A stretch of 64,000 nucleotides of DNA, taken from the IMG/VR virus record IMGVR_UViG_3300010371_000001, positions 38,274 to 102,273 of that record. The stretch is one strand, 5' to 3'. Source of the DNA: a virus. The notes below the pieces were generated by a model, which was not told where the DNA came from, made no database searches, and saw only the letters and a list, made by a program, of their open reading frames with translations. The position numbers were made by a program, and so were the translations under genes. Positions 34,322 to 41,836 of the stretch are shown here, one piece after another (positions within the stretch are counted from its first letter, which is position 1; each line of letters begins with the position of its first letter).

Positions 34322-34522
34322 GGTGGCATCCTCTCGAATAGGCAATGGGCGGGTACAAAGAGGCCCGCCGTTGTGATAGCAGGGGGTGACGGCGGGCGGT
34401 AATGGCGACGCACTACGAAGACGCGCTACAGGAACGCACTACGCAACCATGATTCGCCACGTCCAGTATACCTGCTCGCCCGCCACATGTACAGTTGTGC
34501 TGACTATCCTGTGACAGATGGG

Positions 34523-34609
34523 CTAGTGGACGTGCGTGACTATGAGCCACGCCGTCACCAGAGCCACCGCAACGAGCATCGCCAGCATGCCCAGGCATTG
34601 CACTCTCAT
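34523..34609 (-). CDS. 28-residue membrane peptide
   Basis: The ATG overlaps the stop of the upstream gene (ATGA), which indicates coupled translation. The peptide, beginning MRVQCLGMLAMLVAVALV, is one membrane segment ending in a short polar tail. It is the third tiny membrane protein around csrA. Between 34322 and 34522 I see only small GC-rich inverted repeats (for example CCCGCCG/CGGCGGG). Confidence 0.45.
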   Translation of the reverse strand: MRVQCLGMLAMLVAVALVTAWLIVTHVH

Positions 34610-34773
34610 GGCCGCACCGTGGCAATCGCGCCCGCCACGGCCACCACTGCGATGAGCAGCATCGCACCTGCGACGATCATCCCCAGCATGATGACATGGC
34701 GCTTGTCGATGGGCGAGACCGCATCGGATGGGGTATCATCGTTATCCACGGGGTTATCCACTGGATTGTGCAT
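34606..34773 (-). CDS. Small single-span membrane protein
   Basis: The 55-residue protein has an acidic N-terminal half (PVDNPVDNDD) and one membrane segment (IMLGMIVAGAMLLIAVVAVA). It overlaps the end of csrA by 20 bases. The start is uncertain: ATG 34773 has GGAGAGG immediately adjacent, GTG 34761 has better spacing, and ATG 34806 would give 66 residues. It forms a compact unit with csrA and two other membrane peptides. Confidence 0.5.
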   Translation of the reverse strand: MHNPVDNPVDNDDTPSDAVSPIDKRHVIMLGMIVAGAMLLIAVVAVAGAIATVRP

Positions 34774-34954
34774 CCTCTCCGTGTGGTGGGCTGGGCATGC
34801 CCGCATCGTGCAGCAGCTCGTCTCTGACGATGATGATATCTGGCGGGGCTTCGATGCCCAGCTTCACCCGATCCCCCTCAACGGTCAGGATGATGATCTT
34901 GACGACGCCATTCAACACGATGGCTTCACCGGCCTTGCGGCGTAAAACGAGCAT
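34754..34954 (-). CDS. csrA: CsrA-family translational regulator
   Basis: The 66-residue protein begins MLVLRRKAGEAIVLNGVVKI and continues with VKLGIEAPPDIIIVRDELL, a near-textbook CsrA (usual length about 60-70). CsrA dimers bind GGA-containing mRNA hairpins and block or stabilise transcripts. The RNA-binding residues near the N-terminus (L4, R6) and in the IVRDE stretch are kept. The ribosome site is AAGGAAGGAAG. It sits late in the leftward operon among tiny membrane peptides. A phage copy could redirect host motility or carbon metabolism, or control phage messages; targets are unknown. Confidence 0.88.
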   Translation of the reverse strand: MLVLRRKAGEAIVLNGVVKIIILTVEGDRVKLGIEAPPDIIIVRDELLHDAGMPSPPHGEDAQSSG

Positions 34955-34968
34955 CTATGCTTCCTTCC

Positions 34969-35076
34969 TTAGTGATTTCCAATAGCAATGGCGCATAGCA
35001 GGCCAGCAAGGATGGCAAGGATAACGAATCCCACCACCAGGCCAGATGTTATAAGCCGACGTGACCCATTCTCCAT
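34969..35076 (-). CDS. 35-residue membrane peptide upstream of csrA
   Basis: The peptide has a charged start (MENGSRR) and one long membrane segment (ITSGLVVGFVILAILAGLL), ending 14 bases before the csrA start. A weak ribosome site (AAAGAGGTG) precedes it. The pattern of charged head plus single span fits small membrane regulators. Function is unknown. Confidence 0.5.
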   Translation of the reverse strand: MENGSRRLITSGLVVGFVILAILAGLLCAIAIGNH

Positions 35077-35120
35077 AGGCGATGACACCTCTTTCTCTCT
35101 GAACTGTTACGAATCAGCCT

Positions 35121-35145
35121 CTAGCCCTGGCAGATACAGGGCTAG
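35121..35145. repeat. Perfect inverted repeat upstream of the csrA cluster
   Basis: CTAGCCCTG and CAGGGCTAG are exact inverse complements with a 7-base loop, in the 166-base gap between parB and the csrA cluster. It could be a terminator without U-run or an operator. Confidence 0.5.
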
Positions 35146-35206
35146 GGTGGGTTTTGGCACGGGGAAATGGTGAAGGTTTTGGTTAAGCCAAGGCGGCGTC
35201 ACAGGA

Positions 35207-35230
35207 CAATTATTAGGTGACTAATAATTG
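35207..35230. repeat. AT-rich palindrome directly after parB
   Basis: CAATTATTAG and CTAATAATTG pair perfectly (10 base pairs, loop GTGA) 13 bases after the parB stop. The AT-rich stem is a poor terminator, so a protein-binding site, possibly for the partition system, is an alternative. Confidence 0.5.
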
Positions 35231-35242
35231 CCCTCAAACCCT

Positions 35243-36340
35243 TTACTCGCCTAATGCGGACGCTTCGATCTCCTCCGTAAATTGCACAAAAGCATCGTCA
35301 TCAAGGAGAGCGGCTAATCGCTGCAACAACGGGTGCAATTTCGCCTGATCCTGACGAATGATGCCTAGCACTTCGCGTACATCGTGAACGTAGCACCCTA
35401 GTGCGACCATAGGCGCAGTCCCATCGGCGATATGCGTGGCCCAAAGATTCACTTCGGGCAACTCACCTGGCACCTGCCACGCAATGGGGCGCGCCCCTTT
35501 TCGTCGCGGTTTATTCGCGCGCTCTGCAATGAGGCGAATCTGCTTGGTGGGGACCATTCCATGTTCGTTGCGTTCAGCAAGTTTTGTCGCTTGCGCCACG
35601 CGCTCGCTAATTTTCCTGATGCGCAGTAGTTCAATAGCCTGCCCCTCGCTCAACTTACCTTCTTCCAGCAGGGCAATGATGGGATCGGGCTGTTCTGCAA
35701 GAGCCATCCAGTTGTGGATAGAGGCTTGCGAGCATGACCACCGTTTCGCTAACTCTTCTTGCGTGTAGAATCGCTGCATAGGATGCTCTTGTCCACGTGC
35801 CACCCATGACTCTTGTTCCTGTTCAAACGCGATACGGGCGCTACACATCAGTCGCCCTCGCTCCAACCCTGTCAGAGGATGCTGCGAAATCTTGTTGGCC
35901 GTGAACTCCAACATGACCTCGGCCATCGTCTGATAGCGTTTCACGCGGGCGCGCAAATAATCCCAATCGGCGGCACACGCGCCCAGGTACCGCAATTTGC
36001 CATCAACGATCATAAGATGGCCCAATGGCATCCCATCGGCATCCATGCCAGGGGATTCCACATAAGCGACAGTGATGGCTTGTGTTTGCCCCAGCGTTTG
36101 GAGGCTTTTCGTCATGCCATCGATTTCATCGTTAGTGTATATGAGCGGATTGAGAGGATTAGGCCAGAGTTCGCGCACCGCAACGGACTCTTCCACTCCC
36201 TCAATATCACCCTGATTGCCCCAGCCGATCTCATTGAGCAGTTTCGCCGCATCAATCATTTCCGTGCGATGTTTGCGCTGCTGCGGCGTCGGATCATGCT
36301 GCGATGCAGCGGTAGGTGCAAACGGGACGATCTGTTGCAT
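35243..36340 (-). CDS. parB: ParB-like partition protein
   Basis: The 365-residue protein has the ParB N-terminal domain: VRELWPNPLNP, EIDGMTKSLQTLGQTQAITV and IVDGKLRYLGACA. A helix-turn-helix region follows (YTQEELAKRWSCSQASIHNW) and then KLSEGQAIELLRIR. ParB binds a centromere-like site and stimulates ParA to move DNA copies apart. It begins 3 bases after the parA stop, the usual order. The C-terminal 120 residues are phage-specific. Together with ParA it suggests plasmid-like prophage maintenance. Confidence 0.85.
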   Translation of the reverse strand: MQQIVPFAPTAASQHDPTPQQRKHRTEMIDAAKLLNEIGWGNQGDIEGVEESVAVRELWPNPLNPLIYTNDEIDGMTKSLQTLGQTQAITVAYVESPGMDADGMPLGHLMIVDGKLRYLGACAADWDYLRARVKRYQTMAEVMLEFTANKISQHPLTGLERGRLMCSARIAFEQEQESWVARGQEHPMQRFYTQEELAKRWSCSQASIHNWMALAEQPDPIIALLEEGKLSEGQAIELLRIRKISERVAQATKLAERNEHGMVPTKQIRLIAERANKPRRKGARPIAWQVPGELPEVNLWATHIADGTAPMVALGCYVHDVREVLGIIRQDQAKLHPLLQRLAALLDDDAFVQFTEEIEASALGE

Positions 36341-36343
36341 CGC

Positions 36344-37300
36344 TTACTCCAATCCTAATGTCTGCATAACGTTCTGCACCATCTGCCATGCCGCCATCCC
36401 TGGTTCGCCCAGCGGTGCATACTGGTGCAGCGAACGGTGGAACTTGGCGGCGCGATTGATGAGATCGTTTTCCATCGGGATGATGCCCAGCACAGGAGCC
36501 GTGATCAATGCCGCTGCCCGCACGCGCTGTTGATCCACGACCTCATCATGGTCCTGGGTGTAGGCTCTTAGCATTTCCGTGTGATCTTCATTGCGCGCGT
36601 TGAATTTGTTGAACACCACGCCCATCAGTTTTGCGGGTTCGCGGCGTTGTGCCTGAATCTTGCGCCGCACATCCAGATAGGCATTATAGGTGCGGTCATA
36701 GTCGCCGGGCGAGGCGAAATCAAAATCAACAGGCACGATGATGTGCGTGGCGGCGTTGACGATGTTGGCCCAGATGTGGGTGAGCGAGGGAGGCGCGTCA
36801 ATCAACACGATGCGCCGTCCTGATTCTTGTCCGATGGCCTGCTGCAATTGCATCGCAGGCTTGAAAACGGTCGTATCTTCTAGCGCACGGCGGGCAAAGA
36901 GATCTTCCACCTCTTTGATGCGCTCGGACCCTGGCACAAATTGCAGCGTGCCGGGAATGCCCCAGCCGCGCTCGCTGCGCAGACGGTTCACAGTGTCGAT
37001 GCCCAGGTGCGGCACACCTTCCCAGAGGCGATCCAACTTCACCGTGTGGGCGAATGACCCCACACCAAATGCCGGATTGGTCAGCAATCCATAGGTCGTC
37101 TGCGCAGCGTCAACGCGCTGCGTTTGCAGCCCTTCCAGAATGTCGCGCAAGCGTGGATTATCATCCGCCTCGATGGCGAGGCAGTCATACCCGGAAAGGG
37201 TTAGGCCAGTGGCGAGGTGGTGCATGATGGTGGTTTTGCCGACGCCGCCCTTGCGCTGAATGACGGCGATTACGATGGGTTGCTTCAATGGCTTTGGCAT
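36344..37300 (-). CDS. parA: ParA-type partition ATPase
   Basis: The 318-residue protein has the deviant Walker A motif QRKGGVGKTTIMHHLA near its N-terminus and the ParA lead-in IVIAVIQ. It continues with CLAIEADDNPRLRDIL, IVLIDAPPSLTH (Walker B region) and GVVFNKFNARNEDH. ParA binds DNA non-specifically and segregates ParB-bound replicons. Start 37300 has AGGACAAG upstream; an in-frame ATG at 37360 lies before a hairpin and is less likely. There is no N-terminal regulatory helix-turn-helix, so autoregulation may fall to ParB. Confidence 0.9.
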   Translation of the reverse strand: MPKPLKQPIVIAVIQRKGGVGKTTIMHHLATGLTLSGYDCLAIEADDNPRLRDILEGLQTQRVDAAQTTYGLLTNPAFGVGSFAHTVKLDRLWEGVPHLGIDTVNRLRSERGWGIPGTLQFVPGSERIKEVEDLFARRALEDTTVFKPAMQLQQAIGQESGRRIVLIDAPPSLTHIWANIVNAATHIIVPVDFDFASPGDYDRTYNAYLDVRRKIQAQRREPAKLMGVVFNKFNARNEDHTEMLRAYTQDHDEVVDQQRVRAAALITAPVLGIIPMENDLINRAAKFHRSLHQYAPLGEPGMAAWQMVQNVMQTLGLE

Positions 37301-37329
37301 TGCTTGTCCTATCTGTATGTGAGGTGGTA

Positions 37330-37347
37330 GCCCCCTTTTCAGGGGGC
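37330..37347. repeat. GC-rich hairpin upstream of parA
   Basis: GCCCCC and GGGGGC flank TTTTCA between the membrane-protein gene and parA. On the leftward transcript it would be a short stable hairpin without U-run, perhaps limiting read-through or shielding the parA leader. Confidence 0.4.
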
Positions 37348-37372
37348 GCGTGTTTGGCATGGGATATCCTCT

Positions 37373-38191
37373 CTAGGAGGTTTGTGCCGCCAGCACGTCC
37401 GCCGATGTCTCAACGTGTGGCGCGCGGCCCCGGCGAATTGCCGTTGCCAGACGTGGTGGCAATGGTGGTGTCCCTGGTGTTTCAGTGGTGGCACTCATTG
37501 CTGCCGCGGCTGCCTCAGCAGGTAGTTCTACCGTTGTCGCTGCATTGCCCCCGAACAGCGCGCCCGCCGCGCCACGGATGCCCGCCGCGCCGATCTGGCG
37601 CATGCGCGCCTTATGCTCTGCCTGAATGCGCTCATTTTCCAGCCGTTGTGCCAAGGTAGCAGGATCTTCCACAGGTGCGGGGGCGGGATCATCGGCGGCG
37701 AATCCCCACAGTTGCGAGGCAAAGGGGATGACCAGCGCGATCAGGATGGCCGCGATGCTGAACGGCAATGCTGGCACGGGTAACAGTGCATCGGCGGCGG
37801 TGGGATGCAGGTTCGGGGCGCGCTGCGAGAAGGATGCCCAGAACTCAATCACCGCCAGGACCGCCATGCCCAGCCCTAAGAATAGCGCACGGCCCCACTG
37901 GCGGCGCAACACGCATTCGCTCAGCTTGTAGGACACGCGCAAGGTGAGACCGCCCATTGCCAGCCCGGCGGCAAAGAGTAATGGGACACCGGCACCGTGG
38001 AAGATACCCCACGTGTGCCAATCTTCGATGTTCGGTACCCAGCCATCAACCAGCATCACGCCATTGACATACCCGCTCGCCAGAATCAGTAGAGGGAGCA
38101 GCAGGTTGTCTTGAATAGCCGTGGCGAATTTCGGCATGCGCGCGTGGTGGGCGCTTTGTTGAGGTGGTGGCGTTTGCACTTGTTCGCTCAT
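37373..38191 (-). CDS. Polytopic membrane protein with helical cytoplasmic tail
   Basis: The 272-residue protein has four predicted membrane segments: LLLPLLILASGYVNGVMLV, GVPLLFAAGLAMGGLTL, ALFLGLGMAVLAVIEFWA and LPFSIAAILIALVIPFASQL. A charged helix follows (LAQRLENERIQAEHKARMRQ) and then an Ala/Thr/Pro-rich tail. The topology recalls the DUF2637-type membrane proteins of actinobacterial plasmids and phages, but I cannot confirm a match. It precedes parA and may tie the element to the membrane. The ribosome site lies in AGAGAGAAGAG. Confidence 0.6.
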   Translation of the reverse strand: MSEQVQTPPPQQSAHHARMPKFATAIQDNLLLPLLILASGYVNGVMLVDGWVPNIEDWHTWGIFHGAGVPLLFAAGLAMGGLTLRVSYKLSECVLRRQWGRALFLGLGMAVLAVIEFWASFSQRAPNLHPTAADALLPVPALPFSIAAILIALVIPFASQLWGFAADDPAPAPVEDPATLAQRLENERIQAEHKARMRQIGAAGIRGAAGALFGGNAATTVELPAEAAAAAMSATTETPGTPPLPPRLATAIRRGRAPHVETSADVLAAQTS

Positions 38192-38277
38192 CTCTTCTCT
38201 CTTTAGGTTTGTTCATCGTTTGCTGACGGTTTGTTCATGCCGCGTCGCCAGGCCCGCGCCGTTGCGGGGTGTCTCGT

Positions 38278-38577
38278 TTACCGTTGTGCCATACCCGCCA
38301 CCATGTATTCAGTGACGGCGTTGCCCAGGTCTGTCAGCACGAAACATAGTTCTGCATGGCCATACTGGTCCTGCATGCCGATGGCGACGATCCCTGCGCC
38401 CTGCAATTCCAGGGTCAGGCCGGTGTTCAATTCGTGCGGCCAGATGATAGGTTGATCCCCGCATTGCACTCGCACCACGAACGCTTCTAGGAAAAGCAGG
38501 GCGCTGACGGATAGGCGTTCCGTGACGCCATACGCCTGCACGTGATGACGTGCATGAGCAATCCACCTGAGCATCAT
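38278..38577 (-). CDS. Hypothetical protein of the leftward operon
   Basis: The 99-residue product overlaps the upstream gene by 4 bases (ATGA). It contains LSVSALLFLEAFVVRVQCGD and GAGIVAIGMQDQYGHAELCF, a small alpha/beta fold by appearance. The last part (VLTDLGNAVTEYMVAG) resembles the end of a winged helix. No family is recognised. Confidence 0.6.
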   Translation of the reverse strand: MMLRWIAHARHHVQAYGVTERLSVSALLFLEAFVVRVQCGDQPIIWPHELNTGLTLELQGAGIVAIGMQDQYGHAELCFVLTDLGNAVTEYMVAGMAQR

Positions 38578-39218
38578 GCGTCCTGCCGTTCGGCATCGTC
38601 GTCGTCGGGATAGTCATCGAACCACTGGACGGTGCCGATGCGGGCAAAATCAGCGGCGTCTTGCGCCATCGTGGCTGGGCCATCCTCATCGGCATAGAAA
38701 CTCACAGGGATGTTCCACGCTGTGACCTCGCCATGCTCAGGGCAGCGCCGCGTGCCAGTGGCATCGGTCAGGATGTAGCTACTGCACGATGATTCCTGAT
38801 GCTGGCAGGTGGGGAAATCATCTGGCACGACATGCATGCTGCCATCGGCTTGTTCGATGACGTATAGCGGGCAACGCGCCGCACACACGCCATCCACCAC
38901 GCTCAGATCGATGTACCAGTAGCGGCCCGGCATGGTGAGGCTGGGCGGCGTCTCATTGCCCTCATCTGTCCACTCGCTCACGCTGATCTCATCCACCTCA
39001 TGCCCCGCTGCTTTTGCCCATGCCGCTGCCGCGAGCGTGGCGCGGGTCGGGGCGAGGTCAACCGCATAGCACTTGCCGCAGAAGGTGACGGTCGGGTTGT
39101 CGCTGTCCATGACCAGATCGCCGCCGCAGGTCGCGCATACGCTGTCATCAATGAGCGACAGCACACCGCTGGATTTGGTCGTGAGCGCGGGAAGTTCTGT
39201 GGTGAGTATTTGTGCCAT
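38574..39218 (-). CDS. Zinc-ribbon protein, unknown
   Basis: The 214-residue protein has VCATCGGDL then VTFCGKCYAVD, a clear N-terminal zinc ribbon. A second Cys/His-rich stretch follows in the middle (VCAARCPLYV, FPTCQHQESSCSS, RRCPEHGE). A short acidic tail (DDYPDDDDAE) closes it. It overlaps the next gene by 4 bases. The domain set looks like a nucleic-acid-binding accessory protein, but the function is unknown. Confidence 0.6.
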   Translation of the reverse strand: MAQILTTELPALTTKSSGVLSLIDDSVCATCGGDLVMDSDNPTVTFCGKCYAVDLAPTRATLAAAAWAKAAGHEVDEISVSEWTDEGNETPPSLTMPGRYWYIDLSVVDGVCAARCPLYVIEQADGSMHVVPDDFPTCQHQESSCSSYILTDATGTRRCPEHGEVTAWNIPVSFYADEDGPATMAQDAADFARIGTVQWFDDYPDDDDAERQDA

Positions 39219-39626
39219 CTACGCCGCCTCACTCTCTGCTGCTTGTCCCACCGCTGGCAACGTCGCCACAAAGGCGCGGATCTCCCCTGCTGCCTGGGCA
39301 TGGCGCGTGGTGTCGCCTGTGGTGCCGCATGTCGCGCCGATGGTGTGGCCCGCCACGTATGCGCCGGTAATGACCGCAATGGCCGTGGTGCCATCGCCGT
39401 TACGGCAGGGCGCGTAGACGATGACCGTCCACAGGTCGCCCTCGTCTACGGTGAGCAAGGCATCCATGACAGATGCGTGTCCCACCACGCGCAGTGGCAC
39501 CCATCGTTCGCCCGTGTCGCTGGGGCCGCGATGCACATCCTGTCGGGTGATGAGGTTGCGTGCCAGGGAAGCGGCGGCGTCTATCAAGTCGCGTGTTGCC
39601 TGTTGTGATACGCTGGTGTTCGACAT
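39219..39626 (-). CDS. Hypothetical protein of the leftward operon
   Basis: The 135-residue product starts at 39626 behind AAGGAGAAA; an in-frame start at 39653 is poorer. It has VPLRVVGHASVMDALLTVDE and TTAIAVITGAYVAGHTIGAT, a compact alpha/beta pattern with many Ala and Thr. The stop abuts the start of the next gene. No motif is recognised. Confidence 0.55.
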   Translation of the reverse strand: MSNTSVSQQATRDLIDAAASLARNLITRQDVHRGPSDTGERWVPLRVVGHASVMDALLTVDEGDLWTVIVYAPCRNGDGTTAIAVITGAYVAGHTIGATCGTTGDTTRHAQAAGEIRAFVATLPAVGQAAESEAA

Positions 39627-39696
39627 CGATTTCTCCTTGTTGATTGTGGGCATCGGTGTTGGGCGGCGTCGTTAGAGCGGTGCCGCCCGCTTTTCG

Positions 39697-40404
39697 TTAG
39701 GCTTTCTCCGGTTCCAGGAATCGCACGGCCTTGCCATGCTGGCGGGCATAGGCGATTTCAGCGGCGGTGGATTGCCCGATGTAGCCGCCGACATTCAGCA
39801 CGAATATTTCGTCAGATAAATCTATCTGGCGTAGATGGCGCGTCGCCAGTACAGCCAACGCTTCATCATCCAGTTGCAATTCGGCATCGCTCTGGCTGTC
39901 GCTACCCAGCGTCAGCACGATGTTCCCATCCAGCGCCTCTGCCAAGCGCGCCCTGCGAAATGCTTCACTGAACCGTGTGGAACCGCACAAGCAGACGATG
40001 CGTGGGAACTGCGTTGTTTCTGCCCGTGCGACGCCATCCATCATCGGGTCGGCTTTCATGGCCGTTGCCATCGCATCCTCAAATGCGGCGGCGGCTTTCG
40101 CGCTGTTGGGGTGTTCCTCGCCATACAGTCTCATCCACCAACGATACGCATACCCGGCCTTGCGCCATGCCCGCACGATGGAGCGCAACCACGATGGGTG
40201 CATAGCCTCCTCGGCTGGCACCAGCACCATTTCGCGCCCTGCCATCACATCATCGGCGAAGTTGCTGACGTATGCGACGTGGCTGCCCTCGTCGTCATAC
40301 CGGATGAGGACGCCAGTATTGTCGCTGGCCATCACCCACACGCCGTGCTGATTCTGCGTAATGCGCGCCTGTGGAATGTAGTAGGTTGCGGTGTCTTCGC
40401 TCAT
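39697..40404 (-). CDS. Nucleoside 2-deoxyribosyltransferase-like protein with N-terminal extension
   Basis: Residues about 130-235 have RIVCLCGSTRFSEAFRRARL, IVLTLGS and SDEIFVLNVGGYIGQSTAAE, then YARQHGKAVRFLEP. This matches small phage proteins annotated as nucleoside 2-deoxyribosyltransferase-like (Rossmann-like, binding nucleotide sugars). Such proteins may recycle nucleosides or sense NAD-related ligands; the reaction here is not proven. The first 125 residues are an unrelated domain with GVWVMASDNTGVLIRYDDEG. It overlaps the upstream stop and downstream gene closely. The ribosome site is GAGGGG. Confidence 0.7.
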   Translation of the reverse strand: MSEDTATYYIPQARITQNQHGVWVMASDNTGVLIRYDDEGSHVAYVSNFADDVMAGREMVLVPAEEAMHPSWLRSIVRAWRKAGYAYRWWMRLYGEEHPNSAKAAAAFEDAMATAMKADPMMDGVARAETTQFPRIVCLCGSTRFSEAFRRARLAEALDGNIVLTLGSDSQSDAELQLDDEALAVLATRHLRQIDLSDEIFVLNVGGYIGQSTAAEIAYARQHGKAVRFLEPEKA

Positions 40405-40718
40405 GCGTTCCCCTCACTCTCTTGCCGTTCACTGTCTCCTGTGCCACCCGGCAAATAGAACCCCACCTGCTCAACGCATTCATCGTTCGTCTGGCAATCC
40501 AGCGCCGCCTTGATGGCAGGGGCGATGACGCCCATCATCTCATCGATGGTCTCGCCATACACATCGTCATGCTCGCCTAGCATCGCCCGCGCGGTGCCTA
40601 CGCCTTCCGTGATGGCGATGGCCTGTGCCAGCGCATCCACCAGGGCCAGGAGCCGTTGCGCCGATGCGTCGCCGTTCTCTGCGTCGCGCTGGACGCGCTT
40701 GCGGTCTACCGAATTCAT
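40401..40718 (-). CDS. Hypothetical helical protein
   Basis: The 105-residue acidic protein is mostly helical (AQRLLALVDALAQAIAITEG, IDEMMGVIAPAIKAALD). A basic N-terminus (VDRKRVQRDAE) is followed by an acidic C-terminus. Start and stop overlap neighbours by 1 and 4 bases. No family is recognised. Confidence 0.55.
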   Translation of the reverse strand: MNSVDRKRVQRDAENGDASAQRLLALVDALAQAIAITEGVGTARAMLGEHDDVYGETIDEMMGVIAPAIKAALDCQTNDECVEQVGFYLPGGTGDSERQESEGNA

Positions 40719-40906
40719 TACTCACCTTCCCTCAAATTGGGTAGCACCCAATCGTCCAAATATTCCTGGCTCAGCACCAGGACGCCGCCGCATTCCGTGC
40801 ATCGCCCGTCGCGCTCCTCATAGATGTGTCGCCACGTCTGGCACGTGGCACACCACCAGGGATAGAGGACGCTGATGGGCATGTCGTCAGTCGGCCACCA
40901 GCGCAT
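40718..40906 (-). CDS. Small zinc-ribbon protein
   Basis: The 62-residue protein has WWCATCQTWRHIYEERDGRC then TECGGVLVL, a complete four-Cys zinc ribbon. It overlaps the upstream gene by 20 bases and the downstream gene by 1 base (TAATG). It is probably a small DNA- or protein-binding adaptor. Confidence 0.6.
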   Translation of the reverse strand: MRWWPTDDMPISVLYPWWCATCQTWRHIYEERDGRCTECGGVLVLSQEYLDDWVLPNLREGE

Positions 40907-41129
40907 CGGCTATCCCCCAGCACGCTTTCTCATGCTCGCTCCATTCGTCGTTGAATACCGTCTCGCCACAATAGGGGCACGTGTCCGCTTCGTATTCCTG
41001 CTTGCGCTCTGCTTCCACGCGCCCGAACGTGGCATACTGATCGAACTTGCGGCCACGCGCACACAGGTTGCCGGTGCGACACTGAGGACATGCGATCCAG
41101 TGGCTCACGGAATAGACTGCCGTACTCAT
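40887..41129 (-). CDS. Small zinc-binding protein
   Basis: The 80-residue protein starts at 41129 behind GGGAGGG. It has IACPQCRTGNLCARG and DTCPYCGETVFNDEWSEHEK then AC, giving a Cys4 ribbon plus a possible second Cys/His site. A longer in-frame extension upstream reads as low-quality protein and is rejected. The start overlaps the previous stop (ATGA). Confidence 0.6.
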   Translation of the reverse strand: MSTAVYSVSHWIACPQCRTGNLCARGRKFDQYATFGRVEAERKQEYEADTCPYCGETVFNDEWSEHEKACWGIADALVAD

Positions 41130-41377
41130 TCGTCGCCCTCCCCATCGTCGTAGTAGTCGCCGCCCGCTGGTGCCGTTGCCCGCCGTTTCGCCCGCGCTGC
41201 CCACATCCGGCGATTCTCCCAGCGCGACACCGTGTGTGCCAGCAGGGAGAGCAGCCCCAGCACACCGACGGTGATAGTGGGCGCGCTCAGGGCGGTAGAC
41301 AGCGGATAGTGGGCAATGAGGCAACCAGCAAAGAACACCAGCCACATCACCGCTAGCAAACGTAGGATGCTACCCAT
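41126..41377 (-). CDS. Small two-span membrane protein
   Basis: The 83-residue protein has two hydrophobic segments (LRLLAVMWLVFFAGCLIA and TITVGVLGLLSLLAHTV), then a basic stretch (RWENRRMWAARAKRR) and an acidic end (DYYDDGEGDE). It overlaps both neighbours. No family is recognised. Confidence 0.6.
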   Translation of the reverse strand: MGSILRLLAVMWLVFFAGCLIAHYPLSTALSAPTITVGVLGLLSLLAHTVSRWENRRMWAARAKRRATAPAGGDYYDDGEGDE

Positions 41378-41564
41378 GCTGCTTGCCCCTCTCTCGTTCC
41401 ACCTTGAATCGCTCGATCTTCGCCACCAGATGCCGCCCGGTGGGACACAGATCCGTTGCGCCGCGCTCTTTGCAGCCGTGCTGGCATGTGGCGAAATGAT
41501 CCACCCATGCCGCGATGGCGCGGTCCTCAGCAGGGGAGATGGCAGGATGTTGCGGATGGCTCAT
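41370..41564 (-). CDS. Small Cys/His-containing protein
   Basis: The 64-residue protein has HFATCQHGCKERGATDLC followed by PTGRHLV, a compact Cys3-His set that could bind zinc, then a charged helix (IERFKVERERGK). It overlaps the upstream gene by 4 bases and the downstream gene by 8 bases. Function is unknown. Confidence 0.55.
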   Translation of the reverse strand: MSHPQHPAISPAEDRAIAAWVDHFATCQHGCKERGATDLCPTGRHLVAKIERFKVERERGKQHG

Positions 41565-41836
41565 GATGCACCCCCTTCCTGGCTCAATTCACGGCGGCGT
41601 TCCGCCGCCGTCTCGCCACCATGCACCATCCGCACGATGCTGATCGCCTCATCAAAGCGAACAATCCCTGCATCAATGCCACGTTGCACTTTTTCCTCAG
41701 CATCGGAACGCCCCAGGTATTCCCGGCAGCATTCAATGGCCGCCTCTTTGGTCATGTCATAGTGCGTGAAGTCATCAACCACTTCACTGAATCGGGCAAA
41801 TAGCCCATTTGGTTGCTGAACAATTCTCCAAGCCAC
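41561..41836 (-). CDS. Hypothetical protein, GTG start
   Basis: The start at GTG 41836 shares one base with the upstream stop (TAGTG), which supports it over a longer frame starting at 41893. The 91-residue protein has VVDDFTHYDMTKEAAIECCR and RGIDAGIVRFDEAISIVRMV, then a charged end. It is likely a small alpha/beta protein of unknown role. Confidence 0.5.
   Translation of the reverse strand: MAWRIVQQPNGLFARFSEVVDDFTHYDMTKEAAIECCREYLGRSDAEEKVQRGIDAGIVRFDEAISIVRMVHGGETAAERRRELSQEGGAS

Noticed and set aside
39661-39688. GGGCGGC/GCCGCCC hairpin followed by CTTTTCG on the plus strand
   Set aside because: The surrounding genes are read leftward, where no U-run follows, so it is not a convincing terminator of that operon.
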